A stretch of DNA of 64,000 nucleotides from assembly GCF_000283155.1 (NCBI RefSeq), contig NW_004454207.1:11852532-11916531 (forward strand), in the 5' to 3' direction. Under the pieces are notes generated by a model. The model was not told the origin of the DNA. It made no database searches and saw nothing but the letters and a program-made list of their open reading frames with translations. Within the stretch, counting starts at the first letter, position 1, and each line of letters opens with the position of its first letter. Made by a program: the position numbers and the translations under genes. Below, piece after piece: positions 11,373-22,923 of this stretch. Origin of the DNA: Ceratotherium simum simum. Its lineage: Eukaryota; Chordata; Mammalia; Perissodactyla; Rhinocerotidae.

Positions 11373-11554
11373 CCAGTGATTGTCAAAGTGCAGTCTATTG
11401 AATATGGGTGTCAGCATCGCCTGGAAACACACTAGAAATGCAAATTCTCTGGCACTAAGCATACTGAATCAAATTCTGGGGATAGGGAACAGCATTCTGT
11501 GTTTTAACAATACCTCTAGATGATGTGTTGCATGTTCATGTTTGAGAATCTCTG
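11373..11554 (+). mobile_element. MER5A-like hAT-Charlie element
   Basis: About 182 bp non-autonomous DNA transposon with diverged terminal inverted repeats (CAGTGATTGTCAAAGTG at the left; TTTGAGAATCTCTGA at the right) and the internal marker GAAATGCAAATTCTCTGG. Possible 8-bp duplication ATCTACAC / AACTACAT (6/8). No transposase is encoded. Confidence 0.78.
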
Positions 11555-11559
11555 AACTA

Positions 11560-13185
11560 CATACATGCTCATTCCCTATGGCTAAGGATGTCTATTTGCA
11601 GCTCCATTGGCCAGGACCTGTCAGGTCCAGCATGATTCTCAACAGTTGCATCCCTCCTCCATCTTCAGTTAAGGGCATTGATTCCCATATAAAAGCCAAG
11701 CCCTCCCCCAAGTCCTAGGTACAAAAAGTATTGTAGCAGACAGGTTCAGTTGTGATATCGGAATCAAGTCTGGAGCTCTTTGATTCACTTTTTCTCAGCC
11801 CACATATTAATATCTCATTTCTGATAGCGGGACATCCGCCTCCACCCCTGTTTTAATAATCATACTAATATTCCAGGCCCTCCAGGAGGCTATCCTACTA
11901 GCTCCCACCCCACTGACTTTGGCTATTCCTGGGGTAAAATTCAGCAAATCAGCTGGAAACCTGTATCCTGCTTGACTTTATCTCTCTTTCTGTATTCTTT
12001 ATGACAATGTTCTGCCCACTGGTCAGAACACCTCAGATACGATGTTTTCCTAACATACTGTATTGTATCTTCTATTGGCACTTTTACTTGGGTCTGACAA
12101 CTCAGGCCTGATGGTGATCCAATATGTAACCACAAAGGAGAAATCAACCAGTAACCTTGGTCACATTTACTTTGCACCCTAATCGAAGAAGCTGACTGGT
12201 CACCCACAAAATCGATTGGCAACTGACACAGGCAATTATGTGTGGCATGCCATTTTCAGAGTGTCACTTGTGAGTACATTCAGACTGGATCTAAGGAGGA
12301 AAAGTGCACTTGCCAGGTGACCTGCAGAGCAGTCTGCTGAGGAAGAGTAAATAACGGGAGTACTGACCATTTGGTCCCAGGAAACGACACCTAGGCTTCC
12401 CTCCTGGGAGTTTCTCTGACTTGCTTTGATGGAGGCCACCCTTCTCCATCTGTAGTGATCTCAGTAGGGAATCCACAGAGTGCATAGCAAACAGCAATGA
12501 GCAATCATCTCACTCCTGCAAAACAAGGGGAAAGAGTTTGGGATAAGAGAAAAGGAAACCTACAGGATGACTTGCAGGCTTCCTGTAACATACGAAAACC
12601 AGGACCAGCATATTTGTTCCACTCAACCTTCCCCTCCTGCCTTAGATCCCAGAACTGCAGAGCTGCCTTCCTGTTCAATTCATATTTTATTCTTCGTTGT
12701 ATTTATAGAACAAACAAAAGGAATTTCTGATTCTAGGGCATGCTATCTAAAGAATAAAGGGGTCTTTTGTGCCTTAAGACAAATAATTCAATGAAGCCAT
12801 TAAGAGAGAAAAATGATAACCAAGACCCTCATTTCTAGATCAATTAACAGTGTAATGAACATTATGGATTAAAATCCTTCTTGATTCAGATTTTGTATAA
12901 TTTATTCAGTGAAGTGATGGATGGACAATTGAAAGAATGTTATTGCACATAAAATTTCCAAATGGAATTACATATATTTTCAAGAATTCACACAATCAAG
13001 CGATTCTAAAACATTCAATCGCTATCAGCAACATATTAAAGTGACAGAAAAAAATATTATGAGAGGGAGGGCTAATATACCAGTAAGTTTGGTGAATTTT
13101 GGGCAATGTGACGTGGCCTAGAGAATTCTGGTATGTGGATTTTTATACATTTTTTCACTTATTGCTTAAATAAAAATAAAAACAA
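11560..13185. other. Unassigned DNA, several short frames
   Basis: About 1.6 kb without recognised repeat. A canonical TATAAAAG lies at about 11,689-11,696, but no cap-site context or downstream frame supports a promoter; a diverged LTR is possible. Frames of 60-93 codons occur on both strands (for example 11,941-12,222 minus) with no recognisable domain. I see no splice-flanked exon. Confidence 0.4.
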
Positions 13186-13189
13186 TAAT

Positions 13190-13275
13190 TTGAGTGTTTA
13201 TTCTTAGGAGGCATTGTGCTAGGTACTGGGGAGTTATCAAAATGAATATATTTTTATCTTGAATGAGATCACTGA
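13190..13275 (-). mobile_element. L2 fragment
   Basis: Antisense L2: 'gagtgtttattcttaggaggcattgtgctaggtactgggga', then 'aaaatgaatat...atcttgaatgagatcac'. Short and diverged. Confidence 0.5.
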
Positions 13276-13592
13276 ACTACTGCTGATGAAAAATATATAT
13301 GAACACATTGAAGAGAAATCATAAAAAGCATTTGGTAGTTGGCTGTGTTTTATACAACTCCTTTTGCCTCTATGCATAACTTTCTCAATATTCTTTAATT
13401 CAAAGAGAGTTATGTGAATGTGGTGAATATGTTTTTACCTACTTTTCAGTGCGCTTCCCCTGACCAACCAACTAACACTTAAATGGTTTGCATTTTTAAT
13501 TCTTGTCTGCAAAGACATTAGGTTAAATAAGAAGACTTCAAATTAATGTAGATCTCTTTGTGTTATTTTTCTTCTATTCCTAGTATTTTGTA

Positions 13593-13994
13593 TAGCCAGC
13601 CCTGGTGATCTAGTGGTTAAGATTCCGTGCTCTCACTGCCATGGCCTGGGTTTTTTTCCTGGTTAGGGAACCACACCAGCCGTCTGTCGGCTGTCATACT
13701 GTGGCTCTGTGTTGCTGTGATGCTGAAAGCTATGCCACCGGTATTTCAAATACCAGCAGGGTCACTCATGGTGGATAGGTTTCAGCAGAGCTTCCAGACT
13801 AAGACAGACTAGGGAGAAGGATTTGGCTACCCACTTCCAACAAAATTGACCATGAAAACCCTATGAATAGCAGCGGAGCATTGTCTGACATAGAGCCAGA
13901 AGGTGAGAGGATGGTGCAAAAAAAAACAGGCAAGGTTCTGCTCTGCTGTGCACAGGGTCGCTAGGAATCAGAATAAATTTGACGGCACCAACAA
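13593..13994 (+). mobile_element. Composite SINE: tRNA-Glu head, RTE-type body
   Basis: A 402-bp retroposon with a perfect 11-bp duplication AGTATTTTGTA at 13,582-13,592 and 13,995-14,005. The head (about 13,599-13,671) follows mature tRNA-Glu closely, including TCTAGTGGTTA, GCTCTCACTGCC and the 3' stem GGTTAGGGAA. The B box has decayed from GGTTCGATTCC to a T-run. The body contains 'aaaccctatgaatagcagcggag' and ends GGGTCGCTAGGAATCAGAAT, then GACGGCACCAACAA. That end is shared with RTE-clade LINEs and SINEs of other mammals, such as AfroSINEs. It is thus likely mobilised by an RTE-type LINE, unlike the L1-dependent EREs. The 61-codon frame inside is not a gene. Confidence 0.8.
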
Positions 13995-14005
13995 AGTATT
14001 TTGTA

Positions 14006-15380
14006 CATAGAAATTGAAGGAAAAAAAGAAATAAAATCATCATAACTCTGGACACTAATTTTTGTTGCAATATTTCTTATGAAAAAGCATAGCTAATCAT
14101 AGCTAATCATTGGAATTACAGCAATGTATGAATCTTCAATCCTCAAAGTTATTGAGCATTTCACAGGACTTTTAGAATGTGAGTATACAGGGTCACTACA
14201 TACAGTTGTATAAGCTGTACACTACACAAATCTAGGGTATAGCACTCACATAGTCTATGATGTGAATGGGAAGTCTTTGGAATCATGCTTTTCTGTACTC
14301 CTGAAAGTTGATTAACTTCACACAGGTAATTTGGACTTAAATGTGATTATGTGATCTAACAGAATGCCTGACCACTACATTATTTGCATCCATATGCCTG
14401 AAAAGGCATCATCAAATGGCATTATTTTCATTCTATCAAATACTACCACCATAACTTGCTGCTGTTCAAATGGCAATCCCCTATTCGAAACCTCTCAGTA
14501 GTTTAGTCTCCCACCCTCTAGCTACCATATCATGTAAAGTAGGTAGAAAAGAGCCAGGTGATTCAAATGGTATGCCTTGCTTAACTCTAGTATGATTAGA
14601 GACACTAGATCTATTACCATTTCATTAAAACAGACAACCATATTTATAGCCATAGTCTACCTCATGCCTAGAAAGAAGATAACAACTCAATTTGCACTAT
14701 GGTGAAGAGGAAGATGCCCTTCATAAACACCATTTCATTTTCCAGGAAAACATACAAGTATGCTCTGGAAACTTCTAGGAAATGGATGCAAAGTAGGCCA
14801 TACAAATATTGAAGGTAAGTTTGGGGAAGATGATTTTTTTATTAATTCCTTTTTTCCATGACTAGTAGTAGTGTTTTATAATCTCTCAGTCCCTGTCCTC
14901 TTGTGACATTCAACTTCTGATTGACAATGAAAGGAACATCAACACAGATCCATGTTCAATCCATGTGTTTTTTCCCGATTTCTGAAGTGGCATTTAAAGC
15001 CAGTATTCTAATCACAAACAAGAGTGAGGGAGCTGGAAGATAGTTTCAAGCAGGCCTGAGAAGATGGATTTTATTTCTACCCTTTGGTAGGCTATCAATC
15101 CAATATTTTTCTGTTCTGCTCAGCAAGAAATATAATCCATTAACTTAGTAGGAGCCTTTGAAACATGGTCATTTCCATGGAACACGCCAAAGGGAAGTGA
15201 CACAGGTCATCAGTCCATCCAGCAATTTCCCTGGCCAACCTTAATTTCAGGCATTTTGCACAAGTATAATTTCTAGCCATACCTTGTCCATATTTGGTCA
15301 CATCCCTATGAAATTCTCAAAATACATAAATAGCTGGAAGATCAAAGTTCTTAAGGAAATACCAACCCGCTGAGTCTACC
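14006..15380. other. Unassigned DNA
   Basis: No gene or repeat firmly recognised. The part around 14,160-14,400 has a DNA-transposon or MIR-like flavour, but too little identity to name. Confidence 0.35.
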
Positions 15381-15397
15381 TCAAAAATCCATGTTCA

Positions 15398-15622
15398 GGG
15401 GCTGGCCCGGTTAAGTTCACAAGCTCTGCTTTGGCGGCTGGGGGTTTGCAGGTTGGGATCCCCGGCACGGACCTATGCACCACTCATCAAGCCATGCTGT
15501 GGCAGCATCCCATATACAAAAGAGAGGAAGATGGGCACAGATGTTAGCCCAGGGCTAATCTTCCTCAGCAGAAAAGAGGAAGACTGGCAACAGATGTTAG
15601 CTTAGGGCTAATATTCCTCACC
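15398..15622 (+). mobile_element. ERE SINE with a deletion in the head
   Basis: Forward ERE. The start GGGGCTGGCCCGGTTAAG lacks about 12 bp present in the other copies between GGCCC and GGTTAAG, which removes most of the pol III A-box. Two 3' modules follow. Duplication: AAAAATCCATGTTCA (15,383-15,397) and AAAAATCCGTGTACA (two mismatches) after the tail. Confidence 0.92.
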
Positions 15623-15829
15623 AAAAAAAATCCGTGTACAGCTGAGCACAGTCTTCAGTTGGGTCACAAAAGGATGTGAAATGGTCTAAGAGACAACAAC
15701 GTGAACTCTTGGGAAGCAGAGGGGGGCTCAGTAATTAATAGTTATAAATAAGAAGGCTCAAAGAAAGCTATTGGGACAAGCCAACTGGAAACTCTGTCAA
15801 AAGTGAAATAACTTGGTGTCACAGAAAGA

Positions 15830-16015
15830 GGGATGGTCTTACAGATGGAATAATTTGTTTCAAATTAAAGGCCTGCTACTTATTACTTGGATGCCCATGA
15901 GCAGACCACCAAAACTCTGTGAGATTCAGTTTCCTCAGCTGTAAAATTTGGATGATAATTTTTGTCCTGCTAGCTCCAGGATAGCAGGGTTGTTGAGAGG
16001 AAAACTTAAGACAAT
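15830..16015 (+). mobile_element. MIR SINE
   Basis: Forward MIR core: 'ggcctgctacttattacttgg', 'ctgtgagattcagtttcctcagctgtaaaat', 'gatgataat', 'gggttgttgagaggaaaac'. The conserved TTTCCTCA..TGTAAAAT block is the diagnostic segment. Confidence 0.8.
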
Positions 16016-16589
16016 AAATGGGAATATATTTTGTGAGCAACAAACAACTATATAAAACCAAGGAATTCATTTTCTGGGCGACATCAGTCATAGGACAGGA
16101 AGAAACAAATCCCTTAAGTGTAATAATAATAAAATGTGACCACTCTGGTAGAAAAAAAAAAGAAAACCTTCAAAAAGAAAAAGTGAGGTTACTAATCATT
16201 CCCACTCCAGGGGGTATGTATGGCGAGCACATACATATCTTCAGTCTCGATAGAGTCAATATAAAGACTTTATAGAAATCTTCTCTTATCATCTGTATAA
16301 GCTTTTTTTTAATCATTAATGTTTAGAAGAAGCTATAATTAAATAAAAGTCTATCTGTAGTAGAGACTAGAGACTGTTAGTTGCCTACTGCCCATTCACT
16401 CTTCTTCTTCCTCATAACAAACCTTGTATTACAGATGGTAACAATATAAGAAGGAAGAAAGAGAGGGAGTATGGAGAGATGGAGGGAAGGGAAAAGGAGA
16501 GAGTGAGGAAGTCAATTGTAGGCCTACTATAGACAGTGGGAGCCAAAGAGATGGAAGCTGAAATCTCTAGGTGGGGCTTCTAGGAACTC
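16016..16589. other. Unassigned DNA with a purine-rich tract
   Basis: Includes a GA-rich low-complexity tract at about 16,449-16,512. No gene recognised. Confidence 0.45.
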
Positions 16590-16835
16590 TTTACAGGGGA
16601 CTGATTCAGGTAGCGTCACTTATCTTTCTTCTTCTAGCTGTCTGGAACATGGCTGTGAAGACTGAAGTTGCAGTAGCCATCTTTTGCACATGGAAGCCAA
16701 GAACTAGGGTAGCAAGGAGAATGATAGGAAATACTGGTGAAAGCAGCACCCCTGCCCTGGACTGCAACCCCTCAAGCTTCCATTTTCACTCTTATTGTAG
16801 TGATAACACACTATCCAGACTTTATTATATAATAA
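16590..16835 (+). mobile_element. Possible old LTR-like repeat
   Basis: The order 'tcttctagctgtctggaacatgg', 'gaagttgcagtagccatctttt', 'ggtgaaagcagc', 'cctgccctggactgc' resembles the 3' half of an old mammalian LTR. The usual terminal block is missing or diverged. An overlapping 90-codon frame is likely incidental. Confidence 0.4.
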
Positions 16836-17582
16836 AGGTTTAAAATTCATTAATAAGGTCCTATTTTATAACACTAAGCTTGGGTCAAATAAGATATCAC
16901 ATTATTATATCCAAGACTATTTCACAGCAAAGTCCCTACCCCATTATCTTAATTAACATCCATAAGCATAGTTTTGTTTTTCTATTTTTTTTTTTAATAT
17001 TCTGGGCAAAGCCAGAACACATTCTATTGGCTTCTACAGGAATTAATGTTGCCAAGACAGCTGGAGAAGACTATGAACACTCATTGGACCTTGCAGTAGA
17101 GCTTTGTGTGTACTCAGGGAAAACAGCTGAGAACTGAGTTTTGATTTACATAATAAGGACAAACTTGCATTTCAAAGCCACACTTAGTTCAAGCACCCGG
17201 TCTTCATACAGTGATAACAATATCTAGTAGCAACTAGTCCAATTTCTTCTCTAAATATTTATGCCAGATTTCACTGGGAAGCTACCCATCATACTGGACT
17301 AGAATTAGTTTAAACGCACCAGTGAACTAAGCTATAGACCCACTCATTATCAGACATAAGAGCATCCTTCTTATTGTGATGAGCTGGCATCTGTGCAAGT
17401 AGAGCACAAATTATTCCATTTATTTCTATAACCAAAGGGATGTAATTACATACATAAGGTTTCTAATTTACATTATTTAAAAATTGGATAAATCAAGTCA
17501 CTTGCATAATACCTCACCATTCTGCCTTTGATTGAGGTTATTTGAATGAATGTCACTTTTTTCTCTTCAAACTTACAAGATC
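16836..17582. other. Unassigned DNA
   Basis: No feature recognised. Confidence 0.4.
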
Positions 17583-17670
17583 TTTAAAGATAGAAACAGT
17601 ATCTCAATCTTTTTATCCCCAAAAACATCTAGCACTCTGCCTTGTACATGTTCAGTAAAAGTTGTTTCAA
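17583..17670 (+). mobile_element. L2 3' end
   Basis: Forward L2: 'gatagaaacagtatctcaat', 'cccaaaaacatctagcactctgccttgtaca', 'cagtaaaagttgtt', the order of the L2 3' UTR. Confidence 0.6.
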
Positions 17671-17699
17671 TTGAGTTTGCTCAATTGTTCAGCATATTT

Positions 17700-17910
17700 A
17701 TGTGGTGACTTTTATTTGAGAGACAGACATGGTTTAAGGGGACAGAGAACCTCAGTTCTGCCACTCACTACTATGTGAGCTGGGGTGTATCAATCTCTAA
17801 GCTTTGGTTTCTCATTAATAAAAACTCAATAACATTTTTTGTCCAGCCCATCTCTTGGCGTCACTGGGTGGGTCAAATGAGGTAAATCTCTAAATACCTT
17901 TTTTAAGATA
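17700..17910 (+). mobile_element. MIR SINE
   Basis: Forward MIR: 'cctcagttctgccactcactactatgtgagctggggtgtatcaatctctaagctttggtttctca', followed by 'gggtcaaatgaggtaaatctctaaat'. Confidence 0.8.
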
Positions 17911-19539
17911 TTATTATTTGTTTTGTGTGTCTCTGCAGTGCAGTATATCCAAGAAAGATAACTTTTTGTTTTCAAGTTCTTTGTGACAATATTAGTTTTT
18001 TCCTTTATTTATCCCTAGTGAATCTTTGTTTTGTGAAATCACATTCTCCAAAAAGTACTACCTTGCAGCATTGTCACTGTCGAATCCACCCACACTAAAT
18101 TGCAGTCACTTGTCCAGTGGTGCCCTTCTAGCAGAAGAAAGGAATTTAGGCTACCTTCTTACATAATTACCTCTTCTTTCAGATAAAAAGTAAGATCAAA
18201 GACAAAGTAGCGACACCCCATACATCTGCTGCAGAGGCCCTTAGAATCAGTAATTCAAGATCATGAGCAAGAAGGGAGAAAAATGGGGCAGGGTACCTAG
18301 GTGGGTTCCCTGACTACCACATATGATTGTTTTGTAAATGACTGTAAAAGCACTCTATAAACTGTATATCTAGAGCCCACGGAGATTTCTTCCTGGGCTG
18401 CATTTAATCAGCATGTTTTTGCTTCACAATTAGAGGGTTTTGGAACTCTTGGCATACCCATATGCAAATGTGAACGCAAATTCCAAAACCAAAAAGAACT
18501 TGTATTTGGATCAGAAACCATTTGGAATTATCAACAACATAGAAAACATAGGAACTGTACTTACTTATACATATTCTAAATTAAAGGCTTTACTTCAGAA
18601 TTTTGACAGTAAATTGAGAAAATTCAGAAAAATTAATTCCTTAATACCACAACTGGTCTTTCCGAATCATTGGAAATATGCCAACCAGCTCAAGATCAAA
18701 CTAAAGCACATTAGCAATACAATAAATGTGTGGTCCGTGACACTGTGGATACACACAAAAGAATAACATACCCTGCCCTCAAGTAAATACAATCCTGGGA
18801 GGCCTCCAGTAACTTAACTAAAATAAAATTAGTAGAGGCAGAAAAATATTTAAAACTGCTCCATGTCCCTCCTTCATTTTTCCATGGGGAACAACCAAAA
18901 ATTAAAATTGTATGTCATCTTAATAATTGTTTTCCTTAACATTTATTGAGCATAAGTTAACACAAAGGATCAGATTACCAAATCAGACTCATATGAGTCA
19001 GGGATATTACCCAGTAACATGCTTTACTAATAATTTCAAGGATACAGGCACTCAGAGGCATAGGTGAAGCAGGAAGAGGTTCAGGATATCTAGTACAGGC
19101 TTCTTAGCCCCTTTCTTCCCACATTAGAGATGCACTCTCTGACCTGTGTTCAAAGATGAGTTATCCAAATCGAGTGTGCAGTCACCTTATACAGCAAGGG
19201 AGTATTTTAGGTTATGAAACATCTCCATTTACAGTCATGTGGTTACATAGCTTACATGACATTTTCCAGAGAGCCATGCCCCATAAATCCATGGACCCTA
19301 GATGTGTTCATCATAAGCAATCCAAACCAGAGACACCCTGCCAAAAGGAGCCCATAGACGTGACTTCTTCAAACACCACTAGTCTATTCACTAGGATCAT
19401 TTATCAGCATGTTTATAAGGAGATCAGGCTGGGTCATTTGCCTTCTTGCTTTCCTGTGAATGTTCCCCCAGTAACAAGACAGAAAGGAATTGCAGACCAG
19501 TTGTGAACCCCTTCCTCCCCAGAATATTCATCATGTTCT
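17911..19539. other. Unassigned DNA with two long-ish frames
   Basis: No named repeat. Two plus-strand frames exceed 100 codons: 18,440-18,766 (108 codons, Lys/Asn-rich as expected from AT-rich DNA) and 19,156-19,506 (116 codons, with four Cys and several His but no recognisable spacing). Neither shows a domain, signal peptide or Kozak-like context. I regard them as chance frames or decayed repeat. Confidence 0.4.
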
Positions 19540-19735
19540 AGGTACGATTCCTAAATTCTTTACACGTGTTACTTCATGTAATTCTCTCAAATCTATGAGG
19601 TAAGTACTATCGTTCCATTTTCCAAATGAAGAAATTCAGCCATGAAAAGATTATGCAACTTGTTGAAAGTCCCACAGCTAGAATGTGGCAGAAACTGGAT
19701 TTAAGATCTAATATGTTGACTTCAGATTCTGTTTT
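19540..19735 (-). mobile_element. MIR SINE
   Basis: Reverse MIR: 'ttacacgtgttacttcatgtaattctc', 'tatgaggtaagtactat', 'ccattttccaaatgaagaaattcagc', 'gaaagtcccacagctagaatgtggcagaaactggattt'. Confidence 0.85.
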
Positions 19736-19860
19736 CTAGGGCATGATATGATTCACTTCTGTAATTATAAATCTTTCTGGGATCTTTCTCTTGAGACTTC
19801 TACTACACACTTAGGATTAAGAAGGACAAAGATTCTATAAGTGAGTTTTTATATCTTCAA

Positions 19861-20340
19861 CTGTGGTCGATTAAAGATGGATGAAAATTGTTCTACATTT
19901 CACCCATTGAGAGATGGGATCTATTTCCCCAACCTTTGAATCTGGACAGGCCTCTACCTGTTTTCATGAATAACAAAAATGGTGGAAGTAACACTGTGCT
20001 AGTTCTTGGCCTAGACTTTAAGAAGCCTGGCAGCTTCCACCTCCATCGCTTGGTGCCCTGAGCCACCATGGAAGAAGTTTGACTACTGTGATGGAGAGAC
20101 CATGTGGAGATACACTGAGAATGGAAAGGGAAAGTGACCCAGCTGAGTCCATGTTTCCAGACGTCCCTGCTAAGGAGCTAGGCATGAGTGAAGTTGTCTT
20201 GAACCCTCCAGACCAGACTAGCTACCAGCTGAATAACATTGAGTGACCTCAATCAACAACACATGGAGCAGAAGAATAATCTAGCCAAGCTCTGCCTGAT
20301 TTCCTGACCCACAAAATCATGAAAAATGAGACACTGTCTC
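19861..20340 (+). mobile_element. MLT1-like LTR (ERVL-MaLR), 3' truncated
   Basis: Forward LTR beginning TGTGGTCGATTAAAG. Diagnostic order: 'cctttgaatctggacaggcc', 'aaaatggtggaagtaacactgtgctagttc', 'ggcagcttccacctcc', 'gccctgagccaccatgg', and 'tgacccacaaaatcatgaaaaat'. The usual 'gttttaagccactaag' end is absent. The same family is seen at 22,350, 33,751 (-), 39,697 (-) and 59,317. Confidence 0.75.
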
Positions 20341-21360
20341 CCATTCCCCACAACATACCTGGGTCATGGAAAGGGAATCTCTATAATAGTATAAAATGCT
20401 ATGCCACAAGGAAAAATGAGAAAATAAAGAAAACAGGGAACCTGCCTTTTTTAAACCATCTTATTTAATTTTTTTAAATAACAAAAATAAAAGTGAAAAA
20501 TTATATTTAATAAATAGTATGCTCTTGTCTTAAAAGTTAAGGGCATTCAAAGGTACAAGAGTTCAGGAAAATTACTTCATAGATTGCAAAATGAGTTTGT
20601 AAGAGTCCAAAGCACAAGCAACAAGCGTGGGTGAGAATTTTGAGAGGGTCACATGTTTGTGTTTTCAAAGGAAAACTGTGTGGGTGGTTTAAATTACACC
20701 AAAGCACATTTAAATTGGCACAGCTATGTTAATATTAACCACATCTACACTGTGCTAAATTTCTCAAAATGAAAATGTGTCCCTATCTCTCTGGGTAGGA
20801 GCTGTGGGTATTGCCTCAGGGCTAATGAGCCTATTTGCCTCTCTCATACCTAAACCCCCATGACATTTTTCAATTACGGACGGAGAATTTTATAGAAGTC
20901 CTGACCTTGTACATCCTCTCAGCACAAATATCACCCCTATTCTATCTCTAAAAATTTTTTCCTTCCTCTGCCTGATCATCTTATCCTCTCTACCTCTTTC
21001 CAATACACAATAGCACACAAACCACGTATGCGTGCATGCACATACACTTCCCCCACAAAAGGGCATGCAAAGCAATTAACAATGGTACCAAAAGAGCCAG
21101 GATCATTCTTTCAGGCCTGTTTCTACTGTTAAAGCCATCAGACACTCTATCAAAATGTGAAGTCACTAAACATTTAGATCTGTTATTAACGGCCAAATCT
21201 CTTTACTTAAAACCTTTAGCTCTAAGATGTCATATACATTAAAGATAAATCTGGCTCATTGAAATATGAAAATCAAGCACATTGACCATTAAATTGAACA
21301 TAAGCACAACAAACCACAAACATTTTATAAATGCTACTTACTGGATAAATTATGCAGTCA
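20341..21360. other. Unassigned DNA
   Basis: No gene or repeat recognised. AT-rich near 20,450-20,520. Confidence 0.4.
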
Positions 21361-21560
21361 TTTATCCATCTGACATTTACTGAGTGCGTATTTTCATGTT
21401 GCCCCATCTGGGCAATGTCATTCTATTTGATGATATACTGCTCACAATAGCCCTGTGAATTAGGCACCATTTCATCCATTTGCCAGATGAGGAAACAGAA
21501 GCTCCAAGAGGGTAAATGACTTATACAAAATCACACAGATATCCTCAAGTAGTAACCAAG
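21361..21560 (-). mobile_element. MIR SINE
   Basis: Reverse MIR: 'tgacatttactgagtgcgtat', 'cacaatagccctgtgaattaggcacc', 'tttgccagatgaggaaacagaagctc', 'acaaaatcacacagat'. Diagnostic GATGAGGAAAC present. Confidence 0.85.
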
Positions 21561-21849
21561 AGCATGGCCCTATCTTATATTTGCTGTCTTTTTAATATGC
21601 CCAACTCCAGCCCAGTTCTAGCTATAGATTTATTCCTCATAATTGCAGAAGATTCATGTTATTCACAGAAAAGGGAAAACCAATTTTTAACAAGTTTATA
21701 ATTTTATGACTATAAAGAAGCCCCACTATAGACCAGAACTAAGCTCTCTAATAACTATAGTGTTATCAGACCATATTCACATTAACTATGAAGTTAAATA
21801 TGGGAAAATATCAGTAGGAAAGGCAAAAATTGATGGTCACAAAATAAAC

Positions 21850-22923
21850 CCTGCAATTAGATGCTATTTTACAGGGGACTAGGAAGCGTTTCAGTAGTTG
21901 ATGCTGTTGACGTCTCATCCATCACCCTTGGGCCCACCTCAGAAGTCACCTACAGTTTTGTGGATGGTTCCTGTACATGCCAACAGCTTCCTACAGCAAG
22001 CAGCTGTGTCACTCAGTCCAAGGAATTTTTCTGGCTACAGAGGTATGCTCAACACTCTGCAAGGCAGACTTGAAGAGCCAAGGAGTTAACACCTCAAGAG
22101 CAACCCTTAACCAACAAGGGACAGGAGTTGGTGGATAAATATCACACCTTCCTATTCTTCAGTGAGACAATTCCAGTGTGTGTTCCCCACAGACTTTAAA
22201 AGGTTCTGGGTGAGGTTGAGCCCAAGTCACTCACAGTGGTAACCTGCTCACTAATGTACCCTTTAGTGGCTTTTCTCTCTTCCTGTCTCACTTCCCCATA
22301 CCTTACAGGACTTCCTGGGACCATCTCCCCAAATAAACTACTTGTACTCTGTAGCAGAGCATATTTTCCAAAGAGAGCTGTATTGATATATCCCATCCCA
22401 CATACTTTTCTTACAATGTGACATTGACGCTCTTCCATCAAGAAGTGAAGTACATGTCCCTTCCCTTTGAATCTAGGAGGGCCTGTGATTATGGCAGAAG
22501 AGACACAATGCAACTGCTGAGGCTAGGTCAAAATAAGCGGTACAGCTTCTATCTGGCCTTTTTGAAAGGCTAATTCTTGGAACCCAGCCACCATACTATA
22601 AGGAAGCCAAGCAGCAGCATTGAAAGGTCGTATGTAGGTGCTCCAGTCAATAGCCCCAGCTAAGTTTTCAGCTAGCAGCCAGTGTCAACACCAGACATAT
22701 GAGTGAGCCTTCAAATGATTCTAGGCCCCAGCTAGAAGCTAAGTAGAACAGAGAGATGTTCCCATTGAACCATGCCTAAATTACAGACTTGTGGGCAAAA
22801 TAAATGTTGTCATTGTTTTAAGACACTAAGTTTTGGAGTAGTTTCTTACTCAACAATAGATAACTAGAACATACTCAAACTCTTGTCTCAGAGTCTGGTT
22901 TGGAAGGAACCACAAACTAAGAC
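21850..22923 (+). mobile_element. ERVL-type LTR split by a nested LTR
   Basis: Forward LTR in two pieces: about 21,850-22,349, and 22,877-22,923 on the other side of an inserted MLT1-like LTR. The left piece ends CCCCAAATAAACTAC then TTGTACTC. The right piece resumes with CTTGTCTCAGAGTCTGG and ends ACCACAAACTAAGAC, exactly the order found uninterrupted at 5,340-5,421. The 5' boundary is approximate. The overlapping frames on both strands (61-105 codons) are LTR sequence. Confidence 0.7.
22350..22871 (+). mobile_element. MLT1-like solo LTR nested in ERVL LTR
   Basis: A complete 522-bp LTR: starts TGTAGCAGAG, ends TAACTAGAACA, giving the canonical TG...CA. It is flanked by the 5-bp duplication TACTC (22,345-22,349 and 22,872-22,876), the length expected for the ERVL-MaLR group. 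Internal markers: 'cctttgaatctaggagggcctg', 'gttttaagacactaagttttgg', 'caacaatagataact'. Contains AAATAAATG as a poly(A)-type signal at about 22,798. Confidence 0.85.

Noticed and set aside
11689..11696. TATAAAAG as a gene promoter
   Set aside because: No initiator context, downstream exon or supported reading frame; one such octamer is expected by chance in AT-rich DNA of this size.
13599..13671. tRNA-Glu gene
   Set aside because: The B box is destroyed by a T-run, stems are mismatched, and it is the head of a 402-bp SINE with target-site duplication.
22196..22513. 105-codon minus frame
   Set aside because: It spans the junction of two LTRs and has no independent support.
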